DNA of 32,557 nucleotides from an uncultured Bacilli bacterium (GTDB taxonomy: Bacteria > Bacillota_I > Bacilli_A > RF39 > UBA660). This document shows, one piece after another, positions 1-8,087 of the stretch (positions are counted from its first letter, which is position 1; each line of letters opens with the position of its first letter). The DNA lies in the NCBI GenBank assembly GCA_934122215.1, contig CAKOWF010000008.1, positions 1 through 32,557 of the forward strand. Reading direction: 5' to 3'. Under the pieces are notes generated by a model, which did no database searches, had not been told where the DNA came from, and saw nothing but the letters and a program-made list of their open reading frames with translations. The translations under genes were made by a program, and so were the position numbers.

Positions 1-2
1 GC

Positions 3-1769
3 TCCTGCCATATCAATTATAGTTCTAGAATCTATTTGACTAGATACTGTAAACGCTATTCTAGATGGAATATTTGCTTTTACAACACCTGTAATTACAT
101 CAGTAGATGGTCTTTGAGTTGCTACTATAAGATGAATTCCTGCAGCTCTAGCCATTTGAGTAATACGCATAATAGAATCTTCTACTTCTTTAGCTGCTAC
201 TAACATTAAGTCAGCTAATTCATCGATAATAACTACTATGTATGGTAATTTTTTGATTTTTTCATCTTCTGGTAATGATTCATTTTTTTTATCAATATAA
301 GCATTATAACCTGCTATATTTTTAGTACCTGAATTAGAAAATTTATCATATCTATTTTCCATTTCAACTACTATTTTTTTAAGAGCTATATTTGCTTTTT
401 TAGGATCAGTTACTACTGGTGCTAGAAGATGTGGAACACCATTATACATCGATAACTCTACCTTTTTAGGATCAACTAATACTAATTTTACTTCATCTGG
501 TTTAGCACGCATTAATATTGAAACAATTATACTATTAATACATACTGATTTACCACTACCTGTTGAACCGGCTACTAAAAGGTGTGGAGTTTTATTTATT
601 TCACAATATTGTGGTCTACCCATTATATCTCTACCTAAGGTAACTAATAGTTTTGAATCTTCTTTACTCTTTGGTATTAATTCTAGTATTTCTCTTACAC
701 TTACCATAGAAGTTACTTTATTTGGAATTTCAATACCTATTGTTGATTTTCCTGGTATTGGTGCTTGAATTCTTACATCTTTGGCCGCTAGCGCTAAAGC
801 TATTTCACTATGAATTGATGATACTTTACTAAGTCTAGTACCTGATTTTATTTCCATTTCATATTGTGTTACTGCAGGTCCAGGATTTATAGCTACTACT
901 CTACCTTCTAATCCAAAATCTTTAAATACTTGATGTAATACATCCACATTATGATTAATTGTTTCTTTACTTTCTGAATTTTTATTTTTTGGAGGTTTAT
1001 TTAATAGATTAATAGATGGATATACATATCCTTTTGTATCCATTGTATCTATTTCTAATTCTTCTTTCTTTTCTTCTATTATTGGTTCAGGTTCTGGTTT
1101 TTTAATTAAATCATCTACTGATGAAATAACTTTTTTATTGTCATTATCATAATTTTCTTCTACTTTTTTGATTTCTTTTTTATCTTTTATTTCCTTTTCT
1201 TTCTTTCTGCTTTCTTTTATTTTAGAAGTTATATATTTGCAAGCATCTACTATTGATACACCTGTAAACATTATAGTCCCACATATTATTAGTCCCCATG
1301 TAACAATACGTGTTCCTTTAACAGAAAATAACCAAGTAAATAAAGCAGAAAATAGTGCCCCAATAACTCCACCGCCAATATTTACTCTATTAGATGTAGA
1401 CATGAAATTATTTACAGTTTCTTCTACTATTTTAAAACCTACTAAATCTGGATTTTCAATATATTTTATATGTGATAATACCAAAATTCCAATAAATATA
1501 ATATATAATCCTATTAATTTTGATGTAAAAAATTCTGGTTTTTCTCTTTTAAATATCATATATCCGCCAGTTATCATTAGTCCTATTAATATAACCAAAT
1601 ACCAACATCCAGCTAAAAATATAGCAAAGCTTCCAATCATACTACCAGCTATACCAGTATTTGGAATGCAACCAATTAGAGCTATTAATATTAACAATAA
1701 ACCGATAAGTTCATATGAATAATTACTTTTTTCTTTTTTTGTTTCTTTTCTCTTTTTCTTTTTACTCAT
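3..1769 (-). CDS. ftsK: DNA translocase FtsK/SpoIIIE, 3' end cut by window edge
   Basis: Hexameric dsDNA pump that moves chromosome ends across the division or sporulation septum. The window holds the first 589 codons. A very basic start (MSKKKKRKETKKEK) is followed by about four membrane segments within roughly residues 15-185, an acidic/lysine-rich linker, and then the motor. Walker A reads AGSTGSGKSV (about 544-575 on the plus strand) and Walker B reads VVIIDELADLM (about 205-240). The later motif ATQRPSTDVITG is also present, and the frame runs off the edge at SRTIIDMAGA. The gamma DNA-reading domain is therefore outside the window. The ATG at 1769 has an excellent SD (GGGAGG). A TGTTATAAT extended -10 lies just upstream, so it probably does not depend on the preceding small RNA. 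FtsK and SpoIIIE cannot be separated from this portion. Confidence 0.97.
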   Translation of the reverse strand, partial: MSKKKKRKETKKEKSNYSYELIGLLLILIALIGCIPNTGIAGSMIGSFAIFLAGCWYLVILIGLMITGGYMIFKREKPEFFTSKLIGLYIIFIGILVLSHIKYIENPDLVGFKIVEETVNNFMSTSNRVNIGGGVIGALFSALFTWLFSVKGTRIVTWGLIICGTIMFTGVSIVDACKYITSKIKESRKKEKEIKDKKEIKKVEENYDNDNKKVISSVDDLIKKPEPEPIIEEKKEELEIDTMDTKGYVYPSINLLNKPPKNKNSESKETINHNVDVLHQVFKDFGLEGRVVAINPGPAVTQYEMEIKSGTRLSKVSSIHSEIALALAAKDVRIQAPIPGKSTIGIEIPNKVTSMVSVREILELIPKSKEDSKLLVTLGRDIMGRPQYCEINKTPHLLVAGSTGSGKSVCINSIIVSILMRAKPDEVKLVLVDPKKVELSMYNGVPHLLAPVVTDPKKANIALKKIVVEMENRYDKFSNSGTKNIAGYNAYIDKKNESLPEDEKIKKLPYIVVIIDELADLMLVAAKEVEDSIMRITQMARAAGIHLIVATQRPSTDVITGVVKANIPSRIAFTVSSQIDSRTIIDMAG

Positions 1770-1794
1770 GGTTAAGCCTCCCTAGCATATGTTA

Positions 1795-1803
1795 ATTATA
1801 ACA
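1795..1803 (-). promoter_or_regulatory. probable extended -10 promoter of ftsK
   Basis: The minus strand reads TGTTATAAT, an extended -10 (TGnTATAAT), about 26 bases before the ftsK ATG and just after the U-tract of the upstream small RNA. The expected -35 falls in that T-run and has no consensus, which is typical of extended -10 promoters. Confidence 0.5.
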
Positions 1804-1813
1804 TATTTCTAAG

Positions 1814-1973
1814 CAAAAAAAAAGCCAAATAGCTTCTTAACGATAAAACCTGATCTCCCAGGGGGATGTTACATCTAAAATTTTAGGATTCTCTTTCGAG
1901 CATTCAACACCATTTTAGAATTAAACTTCCAATCGTTAACTTGTAGGTTTTTCTTAAGATGAAGCTATCTGGT
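1814..1973 (-). ncRNA. structured pseudoknotted small RNA (raiA-type suspected)
   Basis: About 158 nt of independent RNA gene between rnj and ftsK. Seen directly on the minus strand: a closing helix CCAGATAGCTTC (1972-1961) with GAAGCTATTTGG (1836-1825); helix TTAACGAT (1939-1932) with ATCGTTAA (1844-1837); and AAAACCT (1951-1945) with AGGTTTT (1851-1845). The last two cross, forming a pseudoknot. The three 3' strands abut exactly, so 27 consecutive bases (1851-1825) are paired. Inside are a GAAA-tetraloop hairpin (CTCGAAAGAG), GATG-TAA-CATC, CCTG-GGAGAT-CAGG, and a stem TCTAAAAT/ATTTTAGA. A TATAAT box ends 7 bases before the closing helix, and a T9 tract follows it. Size, pseudoknotting and host group suggest the raiA RNA class; 6S RNA is less likely because it is an open rod. 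No useful ORF lies inside. The class assignment is inference. Confidence 0.7.
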
Positions 1974-1979
1974 AATTTA

Positions 1980-2009
1980 ATTATATCATATGAATAATAA
2001 TAATGATAG
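1980..2009 (-). promoter_or_regulatory. promoter of the structured small RNA
   Basis: A perfect TATAAT at 1985-1980 (minus) places the start point at about 1973, the first base of the RNA's closing helix. The -35 is poor (CTATCA, 2009-2004, 18-base spacer). Confidence 0.55.
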
Positions 2010-2037
2010 TTAATTTTACATATTAATTAAATTTTTA

Positions 2038-3684
2038 TTAAACTTCTTGCATTACTATTAAAATCATAGGCTTACATTCAGTTTCTTTGTATAGATATTT
2101 TCCTAATTTATCTCTAATACCCATTTTTACTTTGTTGAAGTCAACATATCTTGAGTTTGTATTTTCTTCTATTACCTCTATAGATATACGGGTTGCTTCT
2201 TTTATTACTTCTATGTTATCTTTTACATATATGAACCCTCTTGTTAGTATTTCAGGTCCAGCTAATATTTGTTTTGTATTTTTATCAATAGTTACACTTA
2301 CTATGACAATTCCATTATCAGCTAGTAATTCTCTATCTTTTAACACTAATTCTCCTACATCTCCACTAGATTTACCATCTATTAAGATATCATCAATTTT
2401 AATTTTTTCGTCGCTTTTTACTAATTTACCATCTAGAAAAGTAGTTACTTCTCCATTTAGTCTTAAAATTATTTGATCTTTATTGTATCCTAAATTTTCA
2501 GCTAATTTAGCATTTTCTACTTGATGACGATATTCTCCTATTACTGGAAAATAATATTTTGGATTCATCAAATTAATCATCATCATTAAGTCTTCGCTAG
2601 AAGCATGACTTCCTAGATACTTCTTACTTGATAATATTACTAAATTTGAACCTATTTTTGATATATCATCAAATACTTTTGTAACACTCTTTTCCATTCC
2701 ATCATATATAGGTGAAGCAAATACTACAGTATCTGATTCATTTAATTTAATAAATTTATCATAACCTTTAATTATTCTATTCATATTTGAGAATGGTTTT
2801 TCTCTTTCGTCAAATATTAAAACAATTATTCCTTCATCATTTACATGGTGAATGTTTAAAATTCTTGATTTATCAAATGTGATATATCCTGTATCAATAG
2901 ATTTATTAATTATAGTTTCTATTTTTTTGCCAACTATTACTACTTTTCTATCAGTATTCATTATTTGATTGAATATTTCTTGTATACGATATAATTGTGC
3001 TTGGAATAAATTAAATAATATTCTTCCTTCGTTTTTAGTCAATGTTTCAAGTACTATTCCACCTATTCTATTATTAGGTGTTGTAAAACCTTTCTTTTCT
3101 GAATATAAAGATTCTGTCATTAAACATAACACACCTTGTTTACCAACATAAGCTAATTTACCTATATCTGTTTTATATACATCTGGCATTGTTTGATCAA
3201 ATAGGAAATTACCAGTATATACTATAGCACCATCTTTAGTATTAATTACATACCCTACATTTCCTGGTACTGAGTGTGTTAATGATATTGGGAAAATGGA
3301 AACATCTCCAAAACTAATTTTATGATGTGGTTTTATCACATTTAATTTAGCATTTTTTACATTATCACTTTCTAATTCTTCTTTTATTAGTTCCATTGTA
3401 AATTCTGTTGCATATACATTTATTTCTGGTAATTCAGTTAATATATCTGATATTGCTCCCATTTGTGTATAATGTCCGTGAGTTATAAATAATCCTTTTA
3501 TTCTATCTTTATTTTCTTTTAAATAATCAAAGTTTGGAATTACATAATCTATTCCTAACATTCTATCATCGGCATATTTTAGTCCTGCATCTAATACAAA
3601 AATACTATTATCTACATCAACTATATACATATTTTTTCCGTTTTCATTTAATCCGCCTAAACTAAATATTTTTATTTTACTCAT
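2038..3684 (-). CDS. rnj: RNase J-family protein with eroded active site (RNase J2-like)
   Basis: 548 aa, full RNase J length: metallo-beta-lactamase and beta-CASP domains, then the C-terminal domain. RNase J enzymes are 5'-3' exo/endonucleases of mRNA decay and rRNA maturation. The fold is clear (GGLNENGKNMY, LDAGLKYADDRMLGIDYVIP, HSVP at 137, GEYRHQVE), but catalytic motifs are altered. HxHxDH is HGHYTQ (69-74), so the Asp and third His are lost. GDF is GNF (158-160), DSTN is TESL (190-193), and the HGEYR histidine is Ile382. Two zinc-binding histidines (69, 71) and His360 remain. Such erosion is known for non-catalytic or weakly active RNase J2-type subunits, so a structural partner of a genuine RNase J1 encoded elsewhere is the likely role. 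The start has SD AGGAGAAATTATG. Orthology to rnjB specifically is not proven. Confidence 0.9.
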   Translation of the reverse strand: MSKIKIFSLGGLNENGKNMYIVDVDNSIFVLDAGLKYADDRMLGIDYVIPNFDYLKENKDRIKGLFITHGHYTQMGAISDILTELPEINVYATEFTMELIKEELESDNVKNAKLNVIKPHHKISFGDVSIFPISLTHSVPGNVGYVINTKDGAIVYTGNFLFDQTMPDVYKTDIGKLAYVGKQGVLCLMTESLYSEKKGFTTPNNRIGGIVLETLTKNEGRILFNLFQAQLYRIQEIFNQIMNTDRKVVIVGKKIETIINKSIDTGYITFDKSRILNIHHVNDEGIIVLIFDEREKPFSNMNRIIKGYDKFIKLNESDTVVFASPIYDGMEKSVTKVFDDISKIGSNLVILSSKKYLGSHASSEDLMMMINLMNPKYYFPVIGEYRHQVENAKLAENLGYNKDQIILRLNGEVTTFLDGKLVKSDEKIKIDDILIDGKSSGDVGELVLKDRELLADNGIVIVSVTIDKNTKQILAGPEILTRGFIYVKDNIEVIKEATRISIEVIEENTNSRYVDFNKVKMGIRDKLGKYLYKETECKPMILIVMQEV

Positions 3685-3705
3685 AATTTCTCCTTTCTTT
3701 ATATG

Positions 3706-3747
3706 TAAAAAGACTAATTAATTATATCAAAAAATAATCAATTAGTC
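3706..3747 (-). terminator. terminator after the pilin-like gene
   Basis: GACTAATT...AATTAGTC stem (3712-3747) followed by TTTTT on the minus strand, 5 bases after the stop of the 544-aa gene and just before the rnj SD. It separates the two transcripts. Confidence 0.8.
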
Positions 3748-3751
3748 CATA

Positions 3752-5386
3752 TTAAATGGAAAGAACAATACGGAAACTTGTATTAGTATCATTTTCCCCA
3801 TTACTATTATTAAAGCTAAATATACTATTTTCTCCACTTCTTATTAAAAATGGACTTGAATATGTTGTAATTTTTGATATGTCATCAAACCATAATTTAA
3901 AGTTACCCAAATTATTATCAATTATTATTTCTTTTATTCCATCACCTAAATTGCCATCAACATATTTATACCATGGATAATTGATATTTGAAGTTACTAG
4001 ATAACTATCATAAAGTCTATCATCTGACAGATTCATTCCTTCTATAACATTTTTATTTAATTTTCCTGTTTCATCTTCTAATAAAGCCATTACATATTCA
4101 TAGTTACCACCAACCATATCATATATCCCTGTAGTATTACCTGTTGTTGATGAAGAGTTATTTGATTCGTTCCATGCATAATTGTTTTCACATGATAGTG
4201 TGTTACTGTTTAATGAATTATTTGAGGCACTACACCCTGTTATGATTGAACTTAATTTCCACTGATTTTCATATAATGGTTTTTGATCATTATGTCCTGT
4301 ATTAGTGTTATTTTTATTAATTTTTGTACAACTGTCGCTATCACATTTTCCGTATAATGAATATGTTAAGTATGATACTGCTCCCCATTCACTATTTTTA
4401 ATTAAATGAGAATTTAAACTAGAATTAACACTTTTAGATAAATTGAATGCTTCTACAATTGTTTTATTAGTTAAACTTCTTACATTGGGTTTTATTATTA
4501 CGTTATTTCCTATAGTTGCTACTGAATAATTTATATTTTGTTTCAAAAATAAACTTTTATTTGTGTATGTTTCTTCATTATAACTTGTTTCAAATTTTCC
4601 TACCCATATTCCATTTGTATTTAATGATGTAAATGCAGGATGGGTTAACCATTCACCATTTTTAGTACCATTTGATATTTTTTCATTCTTATTTTCAAAT
4701 ACAATATCAATTGGTGTTTCTTGATTTCCATTTGGATAATTTGAATTATTATTTACATTCCATAATTGGTATCTAAATCTTGGTATCCATACATAGTATT
4801 GTTTAATATCTTCTTCGTTTATAATATCGCCTTTTTTATAATTTTTTTTGTTTTTTAATATTACAGCATTAGCCCATGATTTAGATTCATAACTATACCA
4901 CTTTTCTTCTATATCAGCATATATTACATTGCCTTTATCATCTATAATTACGGGCACTAAATCACCTTTAAGTTCTGGATCTGCTCCATTTAACAATTCT
5001 TCTTTATATTTTTCATGAATTGTTCCCTTAATAGTTTCATCGCCTTTTTTTATAATATACCCGTTCATTAATAATTGATAGTCTGTTACTTTATTATTTT
5101 CTATCTTAATAAATCCTGATACTGGTGTTTTACCATTAATACTTATATTATATTTTTCTTTTAAACTTTCAAAGTCATTATATAATCCATCTTTGATTTG
5201 TTCTTTTACTACTCCTGATTCATATACTAATATTTGTTGTTCTAATACTTCTATGTAATCATTTATCAACGTTTCTGTTTCTTTTCTTTTATTTTCTTCT
5301 ATCACATCTATTGTATATGGTATTACTAAAGATGCTGTTAGAATTATAAGTGTTAAGAATGCTATTACTTCAAAAATTTTTCTCAT
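3752..5386 (-). CDS. pilin-like anchored protein with C-terminal FGE/C-type-lectin-like module
   Basis: 544 aa. Residues 1-28 form a hydrophobic segment followed by a charged helix (IDVIEENKRKETETLINDYI), giving pseudopilin-like architecture, but no classical G/FTLIE prepilin cleavage site is visible. Residues 198-265 hold YVWIPRFRYQLW, HPAF and GIWVGKFETSYN. Residues 332-342 hold EWGAVSYLTYS and 419-432 hold TGIYDMVGGNYEYV. The C-terminus is SFRIVLSI. These follow the order of landmarks in sulfatase-modifying (formylglycine-generating) enzymes, which share the C-type-lectin fold. The FGE catalytic Cys pair is not evident, so a binding or display role is likelier than catalysis. The lectin-like half is rich in Asn and Ser and contains two local Cys pairs (CDSDSC; CSAS...SC). 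It has its own strong promoter and terminator. Surface display is inference. Confidence 0.75.
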   Translation of the reverse strand: MRKIFEVIAFLTLIILTASLVIPYTIDVIEENKRKETETLINDYIEVLEQQILVYESGVVKEQIKDGLYNDFESLKEKYNISINGKTPVSGFIKIENNKVTDYQLLMNGYIIKKGDETIKGTIHEKYKEELLNGADPELKGDLVPVIIDDKGNVIYADIEEKWYSYESKSWANAVILKNKKNYKKGDIINEEDIKQYYVWIPRFRYQLWNVNNNSNYPNGNQETPIDIVFENKNEKISNGTKNGEWLTHPAFTSLNTNGIWVGKFETSYNEETYTNKSLFLKQNINYSVATIGNNVIIKPNVRSLTNKTIVEAFNLSKSVNSSLNSHLIKNSEWGAVSYLTYSLYGKCDSDSCTKINKNNTNTGHNDQKPLYENQWKLSSIITGCSASNNSLNSNTLSCENNYAWNESNNSSSTTGNTTGIYDMVGGNYEYVMALLEDETGKLNKNVIEGMNLSDDRLYDSYLVTSNINYPWYKYVDGNLGDGIKEIIIDNNLGNFKLWFDDISKITTYSSPFLIRSGENSIFSFNNSNGENDTNTSFRIVLSI

Positions 5387-5404
5387 AATCTACTCCTCAC
5401 AAGT

Positions 5405-5433
5405 ATTATATATAAATTTAATAATATTATCAA
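5405..5433 (-). promoter_or_regulatory. promoter of the pilin-like gene
   Basis: TTGATA (5433-5428), 17-base spacer, TATAAT (5410-5405) on the minus strand, followed by AGGAGTAG and the ATG at 5386. It lies immediately after the stop of the metallophosphoesterase gene, so the pilin-like gene can be expressed separately. Confidence 0.8.
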
Positions 5434-5435
5434 GG

Positions 5436-6230
5436 TTATATTTTAATATAATCGATATGTTCCTTATAAATAGGATTTAATAACCTTAATATAAATGATG
5501 AACTATTTGATATTTTTCTTACTCCACCATTTATAATTAGATTTGTGTTATTTTTGGTTATTTTTCCCCTACAATTTTTAGGAAAAAATGATGAATATGG
5601 ACCAACTATACCATTATTTCCTTTTTTGAATATTGGTAGTACTAATCCATTATGCATATGACCTGATAATATTAAATCTGTTTTTAGATTGTAGTTTAAT
5701 ATATTTATTGGAGAATGTGCTAGTAAAATATTGTATTTATTTTTTATAAATTTATTTTCTATATTCTTTAGGTCTTTTGTCATATCTAGTTTTTCATATT
5801 TTTGAAATAATAAATAATGTTTATGATAGCCTATAAAATTAATGTCATCAATTATAATATTTTCATTGTCTAAAAAATAAACATTTTTTATTTTGTTTAA
5901 TTTTTTGAAAAATGATGTTGTATTTTTATACTTTAATTTATGTTTCTTTATTATTAATTCATCATGATTACCATATGATAGTATAACTTTTGATATTTTT
6001 GATAATTCTTTTATAAAATTAATTAAATATTCTATTTCTTTTTCTTCTATAATAGTAGCATCATCTATAATATCTCCTGGTATACATATATAATCAGGTT
6101 TATTAAACTTAATATTTTCTATTATTTTTTTTAAATTTTTTAATGGATATTTTTTACTGTAATGAATATCAGCAAATAGCGCTATTGTTTTATTATATTT
6201 ATTGCTTAGATTGTAATGATTTTCTATCAT
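5436..6230 (-). CDS. calcineurin-like metallophosphoesterase
   Basis: 264 aa with all dimetal phosphoesterase signatures in order: DIH (21-23), GDIID (52-56), GNHD (87-90), AHSP (171-174) and GHMHNG (190-195). The closest described groups are the YaeI/YkuE/YkoQ-type enzymes, some of which act on lipid-linked phosphates. Those usually have an N-terminal membrane segment, which is absent here, so a cytoplasmic or membrane-peripheral enzyme is likely. The substrate is unknown. The SD is AGGAGAAATTATG. A TATAAT lies far upstream (about 6343-6348) with no good -35. The late motif NGGVRKISNSSSFILRL matches the C-terminal active-site end of the family. It lies 49 bases upstream of the pilin-like gene; a functional link is not evident. 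Confidence 0.9.
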   Translation of the reverse strand: MIENHYNLSNKYNKTIALFADIHYSKKYPLKNLKKIIENIKFNKPDYICIPGDIIDDATIIEEKEIEYLINFIKELSKISKVILSYGNHDELIIKKHKLKYKNTTSFFKKLNKIKNVYFLDNENIIIDDINFIGYHKHYLLFQKYEKLDMTKDLKNIENKFIKNKYNILLAHSPINILNYNLKTDLILSGHMHNGLVLPIFKKGNNGIVGPYSSFFPKNCRGKITKNNTNLIINGGVRKISNSSSFILRLLNPIYKEHIDYIKI

Positions 6231-6390
6231 AATTTCTCCTTAAAACAAAATTCAATTAAATATTTATATCTAAATACTTCTGCTTTACAGACTTTATTTA
6301 TCTTCATATATATTGTTTTTTTATGTAATTTAATTATATTATAAATGCATATGTACATCAATACTTTTTGACAAGTACTTTCCTAATATA

Positions 6391-6419
6391 TAAAAAATAA
6401 TCAACACTAGTTGATTATT
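6391..6419 (-). terminator. terminator of the coiled-coil gene pair
   Basis: AATAATCAA-CTAGTG-TTGATTATT followed by TTTTTTA on the minus strand. The stem contains the TAA stop of the 210-aa coiled-coil gene. No gene is seen in the remaining 6231-6390 stretch. Confidence 0.8.
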
Positions 6420-7047
6420 CATTATTAAACATTTCCATTCCACTAGTGAAATTTGATACTAGTTCATTGAATTTTTTTAAATTTTCCTCAAGATCTTTTT
6501 GATCTTGTTCATATTTTTGTTTATTTTCTTCTAAAGTTTTTTTATCTTGTTCTAATAATTCTCTTTCTGCTTTTATTTTAGCTTCTTTTGTTTCAATAAA
6601 TTCTTGTTGTTGTCTTTTTGTTTCTTTTTGCTCTTCAATAAATTTTATTTTTTGTTTTTCTAAAGTATTTTTTTCTTCTTCTAAAGCAGTTCTTTTTTGT
6701 ATTAAGTCATTTTGTAAATTTTCTAGTTCTTCTTTTTTCTTTCCAAACTTTTCTTTTAATTCTTCACGATATTCTTTTATTCTTTCTATTTCCATTTCTG
6801 TTTTCTTTTCGTGATCTTCTCTTTGTTTTTTTATTATTTCTGCTTGTTTTAGAAGTTTATCTTTCATAGCAACACTTTTATTGAAAATTTCTGTTGCTGC
6901 TTTTACATTTTCATTTGCTATTTCAAAAAAATTTTTAACATTTGAATCAGGTTTGTCTTCAATTAAATCATTAAAATTATTATCTACATTAGAAATTGGA
7001 TTTATTTCTAAATCCATTTCATCATCAATATTTAATAAATCGTCCAT
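6415..7047 (-). CDS. coiled-coil protein, second of a paralogous pair
   Basis: 210 aa, not recognised as a named family. An acidic, probably disordered N-terminus (1-40; MDDLLNIDDEMDLEIN) is followed by almost continuous heptad-type coiled coil (about 45-190) rich in Lys, Glu and Gln. The short end is KFNELVSNFTSGMEMFNNE. The upstream neighbour ends FKELVTQFNSGFGQLPERD, so the two share the pattern F-x-ELV-x-x-F-x-SG after a coiled coil. They also share the acidic N-terminus and probably arose by duplication. Its ATG overlaps the neighbour's stop by one base (TAATG) with no separate strong SD, implying translational coupling and likely stoichiometric production. No membrane segment, ATPase motif or cysteine is seen. 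A filament or scaffold role is only a guess. Confidence 0.8.
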   Translation of the reverse strand: MDDLLNIDDEMDLEINPISNVDNNFNDLIEDKPDSNVKNFFEIANENVKAATEIFNKSVAMKDKLLKQAEIIKKQREDHEKKTEMEIERIKEYREELKEKFGKKKEELENLQNDLIQKRTALEEEKNTLEKQKIKFIEEQKETKRQQQEFIETKEAKIKAERELLEQDKKTLEENKQKYEQDQKDLEENLKKFNELVSNFTSGMEMFNNE

Positions 7048-7988
7048 TAATCTCTTTCAGGTAATTGACCAAATCCAGAATTGAATTGTGTTACTAATTC
7101 TTTGAAACGAGCACAACTTTGTGATAAGTTTTTACTTTCTTGTTCTAATTTATTTTGTTCATTTTGTTTATATTCTTCAAATTTTGCTTTTTCTTTTTCT
7201 AGGCTTTCTTTACCAAGAGATATTGCTTTATATTCTCTTTCTTTTTCTTCATTGAATGCTTTTCTTTCTGAACTAATTTGTTCATTAGCTAATGATATTT
7301 TTGAATATTCTGTTTCTTTTTCTTTTTCAAATTCAGTTTTTTTATCTTCAAGTCTTTGTTTTTCTGAAGCTATTTTTTCTTCTTCTATTTCTTTATATTT
7401 TGAAAATTGTTCTTTTTCTTCTTCTAATGATGTTTTAGCAATTTGTACACTTTTATCTTGTAGAGATAATTCACTTTTTGTTGCTTCTACTTCTGCATTA
7501 AATTCTTTTTCTTCATTTTGTAAACGTATTTTTTGTGTTCTTTCAAATTCTTCTAATTTTTCTTTTTCTTGTCTAATTAGATCTTTTTGTGTTTCACAAT
7601 ATTTTTCAAAATCTTTCTTTTCTTCTTCTAATTTTTGTTTTTCTTCATTTAAAGAAGCTTCATTTAGATTTACTTTTTTCTTTTGTTCTATTAAATTAGA
7701 AATAAAATTATTTGCACCTGCAACATCATTATATAAACTTGAAAACATACTATCAAAGCCATTATCTTTTGGTTGTTCTTTTAATTCTTTTACTTCTTCT
7801 TTTGTTTCAACTTGAGGAACAATTCTTGGTTCTTTTATTTCTACAGTTTGTTTTTGTTCTTTTTGTGGTTCGTTTTTTGATTCTTCTTTTTCTAAACGAC
7901 TTTCTATTTCTTTTATTTGAGCTGCAATTTCATCATTGAAAACATTATTTATTTCTGGTACATTTAATTCCTTTTCCATATTTAACAC
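7047..7988 (-). CDS. coiled-coil protein, first of a paralogous pair
   Basis: 313 aa, not recognised as a named family. N-terminal region 1-85 is Glu/Pro/Lys-rich with valine-proline stretches (PRIVPQVETKEEVKELKEQPKDNG). It is followed by FDSMFSSLYNDVAGANNFISNLI, a possible short folded or binding element. Coiled coil then runs from about 105 to 290, with imperfect repeats of the type SLEEEKEQFSKYKEIEEEK. The end, FKELVTQFNSGFGQL, matches the downstream partner. It has a strong SD (AGGAGTG) and sits downstream of an unusual palindromic region (8009-8044). The length of coil suggests a rod tens of nanometres long. It could be a cytoskeletal, septal or spore-structure protein; nothing in the neighbours decides this. 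Confidence 0.8.
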   Translation of the reverse strand: MLNMEKELNVPEINNVFNDEIAAQIKEIESRLEKEESKNEPQKEQKQTVEIKEPRIVPQVETKEEVKELKEQPKDNGFDSMFSSLYNDVAGANNFISNLIEQKKKVNLNEASLNEEKQKLEEEKKDFEKYCETQKDLIRQEKEKLEEFERTQKIRLQNEEKEFNAEVEATKSELSLQDKSVQIAKTSLEEEKEQFSKYKEIEEEKIASEKQRLEDKKTEFEKEKETEYSKISLANEQISSERKAFNEEKEREYKAISLGKESLEKEKAKFEEYKQNEQNKLEQESKNLSQSCARFKELVTQFNSGFGQLPERD

Positions 7989-8008
7989 TCCTTTTATTCT
8001 TTTCCCCT

Positions 8009-8044
8009 ATGATATGTACTCTAATATCATATCCATGATATCAT
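8009..8044. repeat. cluster of ATGATAT/ATATCAT inverted repeats
   Basis: ATGATAT (8009-8015), ATATCAT (8024-8030) and the perfect palindrome ATGATATCAT (8035-8044) lie between the YqxA-like gene and the coiled-coil pair. They are in the position of an operator or promoter for the pair (start 7988). No clean -35/-10 could be assigned here. AT-rich chance is possible. Confidence 0.4.
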
Positions 8045-8087
8045 AAATTTTATAAAATTTCTACTATTTTTATTATTTTTTTATTTT

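Noticed and set aside
1168..1722. Plus-strand 184-codon frame opposite ftsK
   Set aside because: Antisense shadow of the ftsK membrane domain; no SD, and the minus frame encodes clear FtsK sequence.
1814..1973. Resemblance of the small RNA to 5S rRNA (GGAAGTTTAA, CCCCCTGGGAGA, AGG)
   Set aside because: Too long, lacks the conserved CCGAAC loop, and its helices (pseudoknot, 27-base paired 3' strand) do not match 5S secondary structure.
1814..1973. Riboswitch controlling ftsK
   Set aside because: It ends in its own T-run and ftsK has a separate extended -10 downstream; no known ligand-binding consensus was recognised. Not fully excluded.
3752..5386. Diversity-generating retroelement target
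   Set aside because: No reverse transcriptase, template repeat or accessory gene is in the window; kept only as a test to run.
7081..7939. Plus-strand Ser/Phe-rich and Leu-rich frames opposite the coiled-coil gene
   Set aside because: Composition is the mirror of Glu/Lys codons on the minus strand; no SD or family features.
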